A stretch of 64,000 bases of DNA from Paenibacillus oryzae (GCF_001675045.1 NZ_LYPA01000025.1:1-64000); one strand, 5' to 3'; counted from the first letter of the stretch, positions 19,849 to 30,604 are shown. The notes: generated by a model from the sequence alone, not told the origin. Numbers and translations: made by a program.

Positions 19849-21387
19849 TTATCCTCTGCGATAACGGACAATGGCGTCAAGCAGGCCATCCAGCGTTGAC
19901 TGCTCCGCCTCAGCAGCTACGGAAAGACCGGCCTGCTCCATGGTTCTGGATGTAATGGGACCTATGCTTGCCAGAGGGATTGCTGCAAGCAGCTCCTTTG
20001 GAGCTTCAACGCCCTTGAGACGCAGCAGCTCCAGCAGATTGGCAACCGTAGACGAGCTTGTAAAAGTAATCATATGAATACCGCCCCCGCGCAGCCATTC
20101 CAGCGCTATATCCCCTTGTCCTTCAGCCATAACCGTTTCGTAAACATCCAGCTCAACAGGCTCCACGCGGCGTTTCTTCAGCTCTTCCGGCAAAAGCTCC
20201 CGGGCCAGATCGCCTCTTGGCAGCAATGCGCGCGTTCCCGGGACAAGCTGCTGCTCCAGCTTCTCCAGCAATGATTCCGCATGGAACTGCGCAGGGAGTT
20301 CCTCTGCAATAAGTCCATGCTCAGCCAGCGCCTCCGCCGTCCTTGGCCCTACGGCAACAATCTTAGCGCGGTGGAAGCGGCGAATATCGACTCTCATGCT
20401 TCTTAGATGACGGAAAAAATAGTCAACGCCATTTACGCTCGTAAACATTAGCCAATGAAAGCTTTCCGCTTGCTCCAATGCATCCTTAATGCTCTGCAGC
20501 ATGTCCGGATTTTGCGGCTCCCTGATATCAATGACGGGAAATTCGCAAGGCTCTCCGCCAAGCTCCTCGATTTTTTCGGCTAGCTCGCTGGCCTGGGCCC
20601 GTGCTCTCGTAACCATAATCCGCATGCCAAAAAGCGGCTTTCGCTCATACCATGCCAGCTTGTCCCGCTGCAGCACCACTTCGCCTACCACTATAACGGC
20701 CGGCGGGTCAAAGCCGGCTTCCTTTACGCGTTCTTCGATATTTTCTAGCGTGCCGGTCAACGTGCGTTGCTCCGGCCGCGTACCCCAGCGAACTAACGCA
20801 ACCGGCGTTTCCGGCGGCCTGCCATGACGAATGAGCTGCTCCGCGATATAGCCAATTTTGGCTACCCCCATCAGAAAGATCAGCGTGCCGGTAGCATTGG
20901 TCACCTTGTCCCAATGAATGGAACGGTCCAGCTTGTCCGGGCTTTCGTGGCCTGTAACAATAGACAGCGACGAAGCCAGCTCTCGGTGCGTCACCGGAAT
21001 GCCGGCATACGCTGGCACCGAGATGGCGGATGTAATGCCCGGCACGATTTCAAACTCCACGCCATTATCGTACAGCAGCTCAGCCTCTTCACCCACCCGT
21101 CCAAAAATGGTAGGATCTCCGCCTTTGAGCCGAGTTACGGTTTTGCCCTGAAGCGCAAGATCAACCAGCAGCTGGTTGATCTGCTCCTGCTTCATGGTAT
21201 GGCGATCCGGCAGCTTGCCGACATAAACCATCTCCGCACCCGGACGCGCATGCTGAAGCAATCTCGGGCTTGCCAGACGGTCATAGACGACAACATCGGA
21301 TTTTTTGAGGCATTGCAGGCCGCGCACTGTAATTAAACCGGGGTCTCCCGGTCCTGCGCCAACCAGATAAACAATTCCTTTATTCAT
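19849..21387 (-). CDS. cobA-hemD: Fused uroporphyrinogen-III C-methyltransferase / uroporphyrinogen-III synthase
   Basis: A 512-residue two-domain protein. Residues about 1-245 are a SUMT (CobA-type) methylase with [18 protein letters not shown] at the start, [17 protein letters not shown], and the GTLIFLMGV segment. Residues about 255-512 are a HemD-type uroporphyrinogen-III synthase with SVNGVDYFF and [14 protein letters not shown]. The chain therefore makes uroporphyrinogen III and methylates it toward precorrin-2. ATG at 21387 has GGGGGAG upstream and overlaps hemC by eight bases; a frame 24 codons longer lacks support. Confidence 0.95.
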   Translation of the reverse strand: MNKGIVYLVGAGPGDPGLITVRGLQCLKKSDVVVYDRLASPRLLQHARPGAEMVYVGKLPDRHTMKQEQINQLLVDLALQGKTVTRLKGGDPTIFGRVGEEAELLYDNGVEFEIVPGITSAISVPAYAGIPVTHRELASSLSIVTGHESPDKLDRSIHWDKVTNATGTLIFLMGVAKIGYIAEQLIRHGRPPETPVALVRWGTRPEQRTLTGTLENIEERVKEAGFDPPAVIVVGEVVLQRDKLAWYERKPLFGMRIMVTRARAQASELAEKIEELGGEPCEFPVIDIREPQNPDMLQSIKDALEQAESFHWLMFTSVNGVDYFFRHLRSMRVDIRRFHRAKIVAVGPRTAEALAEHGLIAEELPAQFHAESLLEKLEQQLVPGTRALLPRGDLARELLPEELKKRRVEPVELDVYETVMAEGQGDIALEWLRGGGIHMITFTSSSTVANLLELLRLKGVEAPKELLAAIPLASIGPITSRTMEQAGLSVAAEAEQSTLDGLLDAIVRYRRG

Positions 21388-22345
21388 GCTCTCCCCCGAA
21401 TTCCGCCAAAATAGCATCGGCACCCCGTTCAATAAGCTTTTCCGCAATAAGCTTTCCAAGCTGCTCGGGGTTCCGGCCCTGCAAGGTTTCCTTCAGCAGC
21501 AGCGAGCCGTCGGGATGCCCCACCATTCCGGTCATCTCCATTAAAGGACCTTCCTCGTCGCGTTTGGCAATGACCGCATACGCGCCCAGAGGTACCTGGC
21601 AGCCCCCCTGCAACGTTCCCAAAAAGCTTCTCTCGCACCGTACGGCAAGCTCCGTATCCGTGTCATTCAACAAGGCCAGCAGCTCCTTCACAGCGCTGTC
21701 GTTCTCCCGGCACTGAATGCCGAGCGCCCCTTGACCAACGGCCGGCACGCAAATATCGGAGGAGAGGGTTGCCGATATTTTCCCTTCCCAGCCCATCCGG
21801 CTCAGGCCGGCTTCCGCAAGCACGATAGCGTCGAAGCCTTCTTCCTTCAGCTTGCGGATTCGGGAATCAATATTACCGCGAATGGATTCCAGCTTCAGGT
21901 CGGGACGGAGATGCTTGAGCTGACTTGACCGTCTAAGGCTGCTCGTGCCGACGCGGGCGCCGCTTGGCAATGCCTCAAGACTGTCGCCTTCCTTCATGAT
22001 CAAGCAGTCGAACGGGCTAACCCGTTTCGGAATTGCGCCGTTTATGAGCCCTTCCGGAAATTTGTAGGGCATATCCTTCATACTATGTACTGCCAGATCA
22101 ATGTCGCCCTCCAGCAGAGCTCCTTCAATTTCTTTGACAAACAGGCCTTTGCCGCCAACCTTGGACAAGGTCACATCCAATATGCGGTCGCCCTTGGTAA
22201 TGATTTTCCGAATTTCAAAGGTGTAGGGCAGCCCGTTGGTTTTGCATATAGCCTCCAACTGGTCGATAACCTGTCCGGTTTGCGTTAGCGCCAATGCGCT
22301 TTGCCTCGTCCCAACTACAATGGTACGCTCCTGCTTCTCACTCAT
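21380..22345 (-). CDS. hemC: Hydroxymethylbilane synthase (porphobilinogen deaminase)
   Basis: A 321-residue enzyme that polymerises four porphobilinogens to hydroxymethylbilane. It begins with VVGTRQSALALTQT, carries the DLAVHSMKDMP segment with the catalytic Asp, and has the dipyrromethane cofactor cysteine in ERSFLGTLQGGCQVPLGAY. It overlaps the genes on both sides by eight bases, indicating coupled translation. An in-frame GTG directly precedes the chosen ATG. Confidence 0.97.
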   Translation of the reverse strand: MSEKQERTIVVGTRQSALALTQTGQVIDQLEAICKTNGLPYTFEIRKIITKGDRILDVTLSKVGGKGLFVKEIEGALLEGDIDLAVHSMKDMPYKFPEGLINGAIPKRVSPFDCLIMKEGDSLEALPSGARVGTSSLRRSSQLKHLRPDLKLESIRGNIDSRIRKLKEEGFDAIVLAEAGLSRMGWEGKISATLSSDICVPAVGQGALGIQCRENDSAVKELLALLNDTDTELAVRCERSFLGTLQGGCQVPLGAYAVIAKRDEEGPLMEMTGMVGHPDGSLLLKETLQGRNPEQLGKLIAEKLIERGADAILAEFGGEHE

Positions 22346-23012
22346 CACGATTCAGCCTTCCTTCCGTCCTCGTCAGCAGCTCATTCAGCCATTGCTGCGG
22401 GTGTATAGCCTTGCTCCAGTCCTCAAGCGCTTCCTCCGCTGCCAGCCGCAATACGCTGCGGCGCAGCTCCCTGTCCGGAATTGCCGTTTTTGCATATTGT
22501 CTTAGTTCCCTAAGCCGTCGCAGAGCAGCCCCGACCTCCTCGCCAAATCGGGCTTCAAGCTCCTCTTTGATCAGGCTTGCCAACGCGGGGCTTGCGCCTC
22601 CGGCGCTAACGGCAATCGTCAGCTCCTCCCGGCGCAGCACGGAAGGCGTAATAAAATTCCCTTCGTCGCCCTGATCGGCCCGGTTGCACCATATCCCGCG
22701 CTTATCCGCTTCATTCATAACGGCAAGATTGACCGCTGCGCTGGATGAAGCGGCAAACGCGAGGTAAGCGCCCTCAAGATCGTCCGGCACAAATTCTCTG
22801 CATATGTAGGTCAGCCGCCCCGCCTCTGCCTGCTCCGCGATACCCGGGACCACATAAGGGCTAATTAGCGTCACCTTGTCGGCCCCGCCGTCCATTAACC
22901 CGTTCAGCTTGCGTTCCGCCACTCTGCCCCCGCCAATTATAACGATCAATTTGCCCTGAATGCGCAACGAAACCGGATAGGCGGGAGCAGAACTAAAGGA
23001 TGCCTCATTCAA
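22338..23012 (-). CDS. sirC: Precorrin-2 dehydrogenase (SirC / CysG N-terminal type)
   Basis: A 224-residue NAD-binding protein of the siroheme branch. The glycine-rich Rossmann motif VIIGGGRVAERKLNGL lies near residues 24-39, and NRADQGDEGNFITPSVLRR followed by ISAGGASPALASLI-like sequence matches the CysG/Met8 family. It oxidises precorrin-2 to sirohydrochlorin and may also chelate iron. The likely start is TTG, after a run of eight G that serves as the ribosome site. It lies inside the hem operon beside the methylase that makes its substrate. Confidence 0.9.
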   Translation of the reverse strand: MNEASFSSAPAYPVSLRIQGKLIVIIGGGRVAERKLNGLMDGGADKVTLISPYVVPGIAEQAEAGRLTYICREFVPDDLEGAYLAFAASSSAAVNLAVMNEADKRGIWCNRADQGDEGNFITPSVLRREELTIAVSAGGASPALASLIKEELEARFGEEVGAALRRLRELRQYAKTAIPDRELRRSVLRLAAEEALEDWSKAIHPQQWLNELLTRTEGRLNRDE

Positions 23013-23030
23013 TACGGCTTCCCCCCCCTG

Positions 23031-23843
23031 CTAATGAAAAGATGATAGCGAATTGGATATCAGATTCAGCAGCAGGACGGCAAATGCGCCCAGATACAGC
23101 TTGGCGAGCTGTTGACCCGGCCTCCTGTTCCTTGCCCGTTGAATGACGTAATACACAAACATCATAAGCGCGGCAAAGGAGGAAATAACCTTCCAATCCA
23201 GCAAAAGCCTCATTTTCCCCTCTACCAGCAACGACGCGACGGCAATCGCAAGCGACAGGGCCAGCAGCGGCAAACCGATGGCAACAGCACGCTCCATATA
23301 ACGCTGGATGCTGCCAAGCCCCGGAAATCTCCTTAACCTTTGCGACCATTTTTTCTGCTTCAGCCGGTGATGCAGGAACAGATACATGCCCGCAAATAAC
23401 GCGCCGATCGTTAGCGCGGCATAAGCGCACAGCACCAGACTGATATGGACGTACAGCAGCTCTCTTGTCGTTCGCCAAATTTCAACATTCAAGCCTTCGC
23501 TCTGCTGACTGTACAAATTTAACGCCAGAACGGCAAAGCCGATGACGTTGGCAAAAAACACAATGTAATCTATGGAAAAAAAACGGCTGATCACCAGCGA
23601 AATTGTAATGAGCAGCCATGAAAAAAAGAGCCAATACTGAATCGCGGGCAGGTTAGGGTAATCATAATAAGAAATAAGCTTCATGACCAAATAACCCGAC
23701 TGAAGAACCCATACAAAAACAAGCAGCCCTGCGCCAATCCGCTTTGCTCTCCGGCTTGCATTCATAAAGTCGGAGAAAAAAAACAGAAGGCTCAGGGCGT
23801 ATAAATATAAAATAGCGTCATAGATCCAATTTGCAGTTCCCAT
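23031..23843 (-). CDS. hemX: HemX/CcsA-like membrane protein
   Basis: A 270-residue polytopic protein with about eight hydrophobic helices. It resembles HemX and the cytochrome c assembly family, with a C-terminal section around WKVISSFAALMMFVYYVIQRA. In B. subtilis HemX affects the level of HemA; direct function here is inferred from its place after hemA. The ATG at 23843 has GGAGGGG upstream; the frame's first ATG, nine codons earlier, has none. Confidence 0.9.
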   Translation of the reverse strand: MGTANWIYDAILYLYALSLLFFFSDFMNASRRAKRIGAGLLVFVWVLQSGYLVMKLISYYDYPNLPAIQYWLFFSWLLITISLVISRFFSIDYIVFFANVIGFAVLALNLYSQQSEGLNVEIWRTTRELLYVHISLVLCAYAALTIGALFAGMYLFLHHRLKQKKWSQRLRRFPGLGSIQRYMERAVAIGLPLLALSLAIAVASLLVEGKMRLLLDWKVISSFAALMMFVYYVIQRARNRRPGQQLAKLYLGAFAVLLLNLISNSLSSFH

Positions 23844-23905
23844 AACCCCTCCACAATACTGCCATGCCATGCGATGGCGGCGGAAACACGCCTGGACCGG
23901 AGCCG

Positions 23906-25276
23906 CTAAGGGCGAGCAAGCGCCGGCGCGGCTACGCGGGTATGGACCGGCTTCGCTTGCGCAGCTGCGGAAGGCCGGGACGCGGACAAGGCGTTCTCTT
24001 TTTGCGACAGCTCTTCCTCAAGCGCAAACAGCTTAACGAACATATCCATTGCTTCATCGCCCTTTTTCTCGCCAGCCATCTCTTTAATACGTAAAATCGG
24101 ATCCTGCAGCATCTGATTTACGATGCTTTTGGTAAGCTTGCGAATGACCTTCAGCTCATGCTCCTCCAAATCAGGAAGCTTGTTGCTCATGGAAGCCATC
24201 GTTTCCTCATGAATGTCAGCCGCCTTGGTCTGCAGCGCGCGAATGAGCGGCACCACGCCAAGCGTTTTGTACCATTGGTCAAACAGCCGCTTTTCCTCTT
24301 GTATCATAACCTCGATTTTGGCGGCTTCCTGCCTCCGCTGCTCCAGATTGCTCTCCACGATGCCCTCCAGATCGTCGATATCGTACAAAAAAACATTTTC
24401 GACGTTTGATATGGCGGGATCAAGATCCCTCGGCACAGCAATGTCGATCATAAACATGGGACGCGACTTGCGGCCAGCCATTGCCTTTTCCACGTGCTGA
24501 TGATTTAGTACAAACCCGTCCGCTCCCGTAGAGCTGATCACGATATCCACGTCATGCAGCTTATGAAGCGCCTCCTCCATGGAGCAAGGAACCCCGCCAA
24601 TCTTATCGGCCAGCTGCGCCGCCCGTTCAAACGTGCGGTTAACGACGATGACGCGATCCGCTCCGTTGGCGTACAGATGCTTTGCGGCAAGCTCCCCGGT
24701 TTCTCCCGCGCCGATGATCATAACCCGCTTTCCGTTAAAACGGCCAAAAATCTGTTTGCCCAGCTCTACGGCCGCATAGCTGACGGATACGGCGGCTTCG
24801 CCAATCATCGTTTCGGAATGCGCGCGCTTCGCCATCGTAATCGCCTGCTTGAACAGCATGTTAAAGACGGTTCCCGTCGTTTTTTTGCTTTGGGCAAGCA
24901 GGAAGGCGCTTTTTACCTGACCCAATATCTGTGTTTCCCCGATTACCATGGAATCCAGGCCGCTTGCTACCCTGAACAAATGTTCAATAGCCTTTTCATC
25001 CTCGTACATATATAAATGGTTCGTAAACTGCGCTCTTGGCATATTAAACCATTTTTCCATAAAGCTGCGTATATGATGTCCGCAAAGCTGATGTCTGTCT
25101 ACCACAGCATACAACTCTGTACGGTTGCAGGTTGCCACTATAACACATTCCATAATGCTTGTTGTTTCAATGAGCCCTTGCAGAGCTTCCGGCAGTTCCT
25201 TTTCCGCCAAAGCAAATAATTCTCTCACTTCGACAGGAGCTGTCCGATAATTCAATCCCACTGTGATAATGTGCAC
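23906..25276 (-). CDS. hemA: Glutamyl-tRNA reductase
   Basis: A 456-residue enzyme reducing glutamyl-tRNA(Glu) to glutamate-1-semialdehyde, the first step of heme synthesis. The N-terminal catalytic motif VATCNRTELYAV with its Cys is near residues 47-58. The NADPH domain has VMIIGAGETGELAAKHL near 186-202, and a helical dimerisation domain follows. The C-terminal tail is rich in Ala and Pro. First gene of the hem operon, preceded by an extended -10 promoter. Confidence 0.97.
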   Translation of the reverse strand: MHIITVGLNYRTAPVEVRELFALAEKELPEALQGLIETTSIMECVIVATCNRTELYAVVDRHQLCGHHIRSFMEKWFNMPRAQFTNHLYMYEDEKAIEHLFRVASGLDSMVIGETQILGQVKSAFLLAQSKKTTGTVFNMLFKQAITMAKRAHSETMIGEAAVSVSYAAVELGKQIFGRFNGKRVMIIGAGETGELAAKHLYANGADRVIVVNRTFERAAQLADKIGGVPCSMEEALHKLHDVDIVISSTGADGFVLNHQHVEKAMAGRKSRPMFMIDIAVPRDLDPAISNVENVFLYDIDDLEGIVESNLEQRRQEAAKIEVMIQEEKRLFDQWYKTLGVVPLIRALQTKAADIHEETMASMSNKLPDLEEHELKVIRKLTKSIVNQMLQDPILRIKEMAGEKKGDEAMDMFVKLFALEEELSQKENALSASRPSAAAQAKPVHTRVAAPALARP

Positions 25277-25329
25277 GCGTGATCACCCGCCTTTCCTGCA
25301 GAGTTGTACCAATGTCAATCTCACGAAAC

Positions 25330-25335
25330 ATTATA
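25330..25335 (-). promoter_or_regulatory. Probable extended -10 promoter element of the hem operon
   Basis: On the minus strand, TGATATAAT combines a consensus TATAAT with the TGn extension, 54 bases before the hemA start codon. No good -35 hexamer stands 16-18 bases upstream. A PerR-type palindrome was looked for and not seen clearly. Confidence 0.55.
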
Positions 25336-25416
25336 TCACAGTTCGACAAACATAATGGTACAATATTTGACCAATGTTTGAAAAATACATCCCCATTATT
25401 CCCCGTTCTTGCAAAG

Positions 25417-25448
25417 AAATAACCATGGAGCGTTGTCCATGGTTATTT
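25417..25448 (-). terminator. Intrinsic terminator after ysxC
   Basis: A perfect 13-bp stem (AAATAACCATGGA / TCCATGGTTATTT) with a 6-base loop, 60 bases after the ysxC stop codon. It should separate the lonA-ysxC transcript from the hem operon promoter. Confidence 0.8.
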
Positions 25449-25508
25449 TGGGCGTTGCGTATCATTCATCACACACCCGCAGCCTGCCCTTTTGGCTAGA
25501 ACAGAATG

Positions 25509-26165
25509 TTACTCTTCGCTGTTTCCGCCAGCCGAATCGGCGCTGTCAGCGTCGTCCGCTGCGCCCTCGGGTCCTTCGGCGTCCGAGATTGCTTCGTTTA
25601 TGATCGCCCACAGCTGATCTCTGCCAAGTCCCGTTTCCGACGAAAACAAAACGACGTTATCGCCCGGCTCGACCTCCAGCGTTGTTTTGATCATTTTGAT
25701 ATGCTTGTCCCATTTGGATCTCGGAATTTTATCCGCTTTTGTTGCCACGATGCAGGTTGGAATCTGGAAATGCTTCAGCCACTTGTACATGAGCTGGTCG
25801 TCCTTGGAGGGCTCGTGCCGGATATCGATGACCAGCAGCTGCAGCTTATGGGGCTCGCGCTCCTGCAGATACGTTTCAATCATCGTTCCAAACTGCTCGC
25901 GCTGCGTCTTGGACACTTTAGCATAGCCGTAACCGGGAAAATCAACAAGGTATAATCCATTATTAACTCTATAATAGTTCAATTGCTGGGTTTTTCCCGG
26001 CTGGGAGCTGGTCCGCGCCAGGTTTTTGCGCTGGATCAATTTATTGATCAGCGACGACTTTCCGACATTGGAGCGCCCTGCCAGAGCAATCTCCGGCAAG
26101 GCGTCCTCAGGATATTGATGCGGCTTGACCGCGCTTATAACAAATTGCACATCTCTGATAATCAT
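25509..26165 (-). CDS. ysxC: Ribosome biogenesis GTPase YsxC/EngB
   Basis: A 218-residue TRAFAC-class GTPase acting in 50S subunit assembly. G1 is [12 protein letters not shown] near residues 30-41, G3 [12 protein letters not shown] near 76-87, and G4 [10 protein letters not shown] near 145-154. The C-terminal tail is acidic and low in complexity. Its ATG overlaps the lonA TGA, so it is translationally coupled to lonA as in B. subtilis. Confidence 0.95.
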   Translation of the reverse strand: MIIRDVQFVISAVKPHQYPEDALPEIALAGRSNVGKSSLINKLIQRKNLARTSSQPGKTQQLNYYRVNNGLYLVDFPGYGYAKVSKTQREQFGTMIETYLQEREPHKLQLLVIDIRHEPSKDDQLMYKWLKHFQIPTCIVATKADKIPRSKWDKHIKMIKTTLEVEPGDNVVLFSSETGLGRDQLWAIINEAISDAEGPEGAADDADSADSAGGNSEE

Positions 26166-28636
26166 GACAGGGGGATACCCGCTTTCTCCGCTGCAAGCTC
26201 CGATGCGGGCAATAACGCATGCTGAAGCACTTCGTCCATATGCCCTACCGGCACAAAGGTCAAGTCATCGCGCACGCTGTCGGGAATATCCCGCAAATCG
26301 CGTTCGTTGTCCTTTGGCAGCAGTATTTTTTTGATGCCCGCGCGGTGTGCGGCAAGCGACTTTTCCTTCAATCCGCCGATAGGCAATACGCGTCCGCGCA
26401 GCGTAATTTCTCCCGTCATCGCCACTTCCTTCGCAACCTGGCGGTTAGTAAGCGCCGAGATAAGCGCCGTGGCGATCGTTATGCCAGCGGATGGACCGTC
26501 CTTAGGAATTGCCCCTTCGGGAATATGAATGTGGATATCGTTTTTTTCATGAAAGCCGGGATCAATGTGAAGCTCGGCCGCCTTGGAGCGCGTATAGCTG
26601 AACGCCGCCTGGGCGGATTCCTTCATGACATCGCCCAGCTTTCCCGTCAGCGTAAGCTTGCCGCTGCCCGGCATAATCGTTACCTCGATAACTAGCGTAT
26701 CTCCGCCCACCTCCGTCCAGGCAAGCCCGGTAACGGCGCCAATCTGATTTTCGCTTTCCGCAAGCCCGTACCGGAACTTGGACGGTCCCAGCCATTCCCT
26801 GATTTGCGGAATGTCCACCACCTGCCGGATTTGCTGCGGTGCAGCCGCTTCTGCCTTTTCAGCGTTAGCGTCAACGCCGTCGTTGCTTGCGGATTCGCCA
26901 GCTTGCGGCATTTCGGAAGCGTCCGGCGATTTTGCCCGGCCGCCTTGCATGGAAACCAGCTGTTTGGCTGCCTTGCGGCAAAGAGCGGCAATCTGCTGCT
27001 CCAAATTGCGGACGCCGGATTCCCGCGTATATTCGCGGATCAGAAGCAGCAGCGCATCGTCTTCCACGATGAGCGCGTCTTCCTCCAAACCATGCTCGCG
27101 CTTCTGCTTGGGCAGCAAATAACGCACCGCGATTTGCTCCTTCTCCAGCTCCGTATACCCCGGAATGTACAGGACCTCCATCCGGTCCAGCAGCGGGCGC
27201 GGAATGTTATGCAGCGCATTGGCCGTAGTAACAAACATGACGTTGGAGAGGTCAAACGGCACCTCGATGTAATGATCGCTGAACGTATTGTTTTGCTCCG
27301 GGTCCAGCACCTCCAGCAAAGCTGAGGAAGGGTCGCCGCGGAAATCGGACGCCATTTTATCGATTTCATCCAGCAGGAAGACGGGGTTCAGGCTGCCCGC
27401 CGTTTTCATCCCCTGCATAATGCGTCCCGGCATCGCTCCTACATAAGTGCGGCGATGGCCGCGTATTTCCGCCTCATCCCTCACCCCGCCAAGCGAGATG
27501 CGGACAAATTTGCGCTCCAGCGACTTGGCTATGGAACGGGCCAGAGAGGTTTTACCTACGCCGGGAGGACCGACCAGGCACAATATAGGGCCCTTCAGCT
27601 TTTTGACCAGCTGCTGCACGGCCAAATATTCCAGTACGCGCTCCTTGGGCTTCTCCAGGCCGTAATGATCGCCGTTCAATATGACCTCCGCCTTCAGCAG
27701 GCTGAGGTCATCCTCCGTCATTTTGCTCCATGGCAAAGCAAGCAACCAATCGATATAATTGCGAACCACTCCGCCTTCGGCCGAAGACGGCGGCATTTTC
27801 TCCAGACGGTCAATTTCCTTGCTGACCTTCTCGTAGACGGCTTCCGGCACACCGGCGCTTTCCAGCTGATTACGCAATTCCTCCGCTTCACCGGCACGGC
27901 CTTCCTTCTCGCCCAGCTCCTTTTGAATCGCCTTCATCTGTTCACGCAAATAATATTCCTTCTGCGTTTTTTCCATCTGCTTTTTGACGCGCTGGTTGAT
28001 TTGCCGCTCCAGCTCCAGCACCTCGCGCTCATTATTAAGCAGATCCAGCAGCCGCTCCAGACGGGCCGCCACGTCGATCGTTTCCAAAATATCCTGCTTA
28101 TCCCGGATTTTCAGGGACAAATGGCTCGTAATGACATCCGCAAGCCTGCCGGGTTCGTCAATATCGGAAACCGCGGCGTAGGTTTCGGGAGTCACCTTTT
28201 TGGAAAGGGAAATATAATGCTCAAATTGTCCAAGAACGGAGCGCATCAGCGCATCCACCTCGGGATCGTCGCTTTCGCCCTCCGGCAGCTCCTTGACCAT
28301 AACCTCATAAAACTCTGCATTGTCCAAATAGCTCTGTACCTCTGCGCGCACAACTCCCTCAACCAGCACTCTAATGGTGCCATTGGGCAGCTTCAGCATC
28401 TGCCGGACCTTAGCAATCGTTCCCACCTTATAAATATCCTCTTCAGTAGGGTCCTCTATATTCACCTCAGACTGCGAGCAAAGCAAAATCATATGGTCGT
28501 CTACCATCGCGCGGTCTAGCGCGCGCACCGACTTTTCCCTGCCCACATCCAGATGCAATACCATGCTTGGATACACGAGCAGTCCTCTAAGCGGCAGCAG
28601 GGGCAGCCGGCGCCCCCTTGATTTTCCAGGCCCCAT
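26162..28636 (-). CDS. lonA: ATP-dependent protease LonA
   Basis: An 824-residue soluble Lon protease. It has the N-terminal substrate-binding domain (about 10-205), a coiled-coil stretch, the AAA+ domain with [15 protein letters not shown] and FLLDEIDKM, and the protease domain with the Ser-Lys dyad in [10 protein letters not shown] and [15 protein letters not shown] low-complexity Ala/Glu-rich insert lies between the AAA+ lid and the protease domain at about residues 560-605. Good GGAGGT ribosome site. Confidence 0.97.
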   Translation of the reverse strand: MGPGKSRGRRLPLLPLRGLLVYPSMVLHLDVGREKSVRALDRAMVDDHMILLCSQSEVNIEDPTEEDIYKVGTIAKVRQMLKLPNGTIRVLVEGVVRAEVQSYLDNAEFYEVMVKELPEGESDDPEVDALMRSVLGQFEHYISLSKKVTPETYAAVSDIDEPGRLADVITSHLSLKIRDKQDILETIDVAARLERLLDLLNNEREVLELERQINQRVKKQMEKTQKEYYLREQMKAIQKELGEKEGRAGEAEELRNQLESAGVPEAVYEKVSKEIDRLEKMPPSSAEGGVVRNYIDWLLALPWSKMTEDDLSLLKAEVILNGDHYGLEKPKERVLEYLAVQQLVKKLKGPILCLVGPPGVGKTSLARSIAKSLERKFVRISLGGVRDEAEIRGHRRTYVGAMPGRIMQGMKTAGSLNPVFLLDEIDKMASDFRGDPSSALLEVLDPEQNNTFSDHYIEVPFDLSNVMFVTTANALHNIPRPLLDRMEVLYIPGYTELEKEQIAVRYLLPKQKREHGLEEDALIVEDDALLLLIREYTRESGVRNLEQQIAALCRKAAKQLVSMQGGRAKSPDASEMPQAGESASNDGVDANAEKAEAAAPQQIRQVVDIPQIREWLGPSKFRYGLAESENQIGAVTGLAWTEVGGDTLVIEVTIMPGSGKLTLTGKLGDVMKESAQAAFSYTRSKAAELHIDPGFHEKNDIHIHIPEGAIPKDGPSAGITIATALISALTNRQVAKEVAMTGEITLRGRVLPIGGLKEKSLAAHRAGIKKILLPKDNERDLRDIPDSVRDDLTFVPVGHMDEVLQHALLPASELAAEKAGIPLS

Positions 28637-28673
28637 ACCAGCACCTCCATTTCATAACGTCTACCCCATTCTA

Positions 28674-30377
28674 TCACTCAGCGGAATCAGCCTGCAAATA
28701 GGGGACGGAAGTTGGCATAAACAAATCGTTCTGCAAAGGCGTTTCCGTTGCTTCCAGATCGGTTTCGGACTGCGGAAAAACATGCCGGAATACCTCTTCG
28801 ACCCGATCAACAGCTATAACTTGCAGACCCTCCAGTCCTTCAAAAATAGCCTGCCAATTTTCACGCGGTATAATGACCCGCTCCGCGCCCGCCTGAAACG
28901 CCGCTTCGACCTTAGCGAGCACGCCGCCAACCGGCTTTACATTGCCGTGTATCCCTACTTCCCCCGTCATGGCAAGCTTGTTGTCGATTGGCAAGCCCCG
29001 TATGGCGGAGGCTATAGCGACTGCCATGGCAATACCTGCCGAAGGGCCGTCAATTGGCGTACCGCCGGGAAAATTGATATGCAGGTCAAAATGCTGGGGC
29101 TGCAAGCCAAAGCGGCGCAGCACCGTCAGCACATTTTCGACAGAGCCTTTGGCCATGCTTTTGCGCCGCAGCGTTCGCGACCCGCCGCCTAACTCCTCCT
29201 CATCAACAACGCCTGTTATCGTAAACTGGCCTTTGCCGGAAACGGCAGGAATTGCACTGACTTCGATTTCAAGCAGCGTTCCCATATTGGGCCCGTATAC
29301 CGCCAAGCCGTTGACAAAGCCAACCTGGGGTTCAACCGGCACTTTTCGATCGGGGCGCGGCGGAATCTGACTGCTGTTAACCACCCATTCAATATCTCCA
29401 GCACTAATGAGCTCGCGTTTCTCCGATAACGCAACACCCGCGGCCAATTGAATAACATTTACAGCCTCGCGTCCGTTCGTTGCATATTTTTTGACGACCT
29501 CAATTGCCGCCGGGCAAGGCGGAAAGCCTATTTTTTTGACGGCGTTTTTGGCCACTTCGGCAATCTCTTCCGCTAATAAGGGACGGAAAAAAACCTCCAT
29601 GCAACGGGAACGAATAGCAGGCGGAATTTCTTGCGGAGAACGTGTTGTTGCTCCAACCAGCCGGAAATCGGCAGGCAGCCCGTTTTGAAAAATATCATGA
29701 ATGTACAGCGGAATATTGGTATCCTCCGAGTTGTAATAGGCGCTTTCCAGAAAAACCTTGCGGTCCTCCAGCACCTTCAACAGCTTATTCATTTGCACAG
29801 GATGCAATTCGCCGATTTCGTCAATGAACAAAATACCGCCATGCGCCTTCGTAACGGCCCCTTGCTTGGGCTGGGGAATGCCTGCCACGCCCATGGCGCC
29901 CGCCCCTTGATAAATGGGATCATGGACGGAGCCGATCAGAGGGTCGGCAATGCCCCTTTCGTCAAAACGCGCGGTGGTAGCATCAATTTCCGTAAACTTG
30001 GCCTCCGGCAGAAACGGAGATGACGGATTTTTTTTGGCTTCCTCCAGCACTACGCGCGCCGCAGCTGTTTTCCCGACGCCGGGAGGCCCATAAATGATGA
30101 CGTGTTGCGGGTTAGCGCTGCAAAGAGCCGCTTTAAGAGCGCGCAGCCCGTCGCGCTGCCCGATAATATCGCCCATCGTTTGAGGCCTTGTTTTCTCCGC
30201 CAGCGGCTTAGTCAATGATATCGACCGCAGCTTTCTCAGCTTATCCATTTCTTTACGGGATTCCTTATCCACTACTGAACGGTTAGCTTTCTGGTTGCGC
30301 AGCAAATTCCAAAAATACAACCCGATTACGACCGCAAAAAAAACTTGAATCACCATTAAAACAATACTTAAATTCAT
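28674..30377 (-). CDS. lonB: ATP-dependent protease LonB
   Basis: A 567-residue Lon-type protease of the LonB class, which in B. subtilis is made in the forespore under sigma-F. An N-terminal membrane helix (about 4-25) replaces the usual Lon N-domain. The AAA+ module has [15 protein letters not shown] and GGILFIDEIGELHP, and the protease domain has GTPIDGPSAGIAMAVAIAS with the catalytic Ser and VKPVGGVLAKVEAA with the Lys. The lonB-lonA order matches B. subtilis. Confidence 0.95.
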   Translation of the reverse strand: MNLSIVLMVIQVFFAVVIGLYFWNLLRNQKANRSVVDKESRKEMDKLRKLRSISLTKPLAEKTRPQTMGDIIGQRDGLRALKAALCSANPQHVIIYGPPGVGKTAAARVVLEEAKKNPSSPFLPEAKFTEIDATTARFDERGIADPLIGSVHDPIYQGAGAMGVAGIPQPKQGAVTKAHGGILFIDEIGELHPVQMNKLLKVLEDRKVFLESAYYNSEDTNIPLYIHDIFQNGLPADFRLVGATTRSPQEIPPAIRSRCMEVFFRPLLAEEIAEVAKNAVKKIGFPPCPAAIEVVKKYATNGREAVNVIQLAAGVALSEKRELISAGDIEWVVNSSQIPPRPDRKVPVEPQVGFVNGLAVYGPNMGTLLEIEVSAIPAVSGKGQFTITGVVDEEELGGGSRTLRRKSMAKGSVENVLTVLRRFGLQPQHFDLHINFPGGTPIDGPSAGIAMAVAIASAIRGLPIDNKLAMTGEVGIHGNVKPVGGVLAKVEAAFQAGAERVIIPRENWQAIFEGLEGLQVIAVDRVEEVFRHVFPQSETDLEATETPLQNDLFMPTSVPYLQADSAE

Positions 30378-30604
30378 TGATATCCGCTCCTCTCTTACGC
30401 CCTCTCATGCCGCAGGCATCCGTATTAAAACAGTATTACCCCAGGAGAGTGGGAATAATCGCCTGTTTTTTTCAAAATCAAAAATTGGCTTGTACATCTG
30501 TCACACCCTTGGAAATAAATAGGCTCAGGTCGTCGGACAAACTACCGTTTCCATAGCCAAGCCTGCGAATATATTGTAAGTATCAACAGGGAAGGAGGTG
30601 CGAT

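Noticed and set aside
25310..25345. PerR operator at the hemA promoter
   Set aside because: B. subtilis hemA is PerR-controlled, but the palindrome expected here is not present in a convincing form.
30378..30604. Sporulation-type promoter before the collagen-like gene
   Set aside because: CATA and ATATATT elements occur, but their spacing does not fit sigma-E or sigma-K consensus well enough to call.
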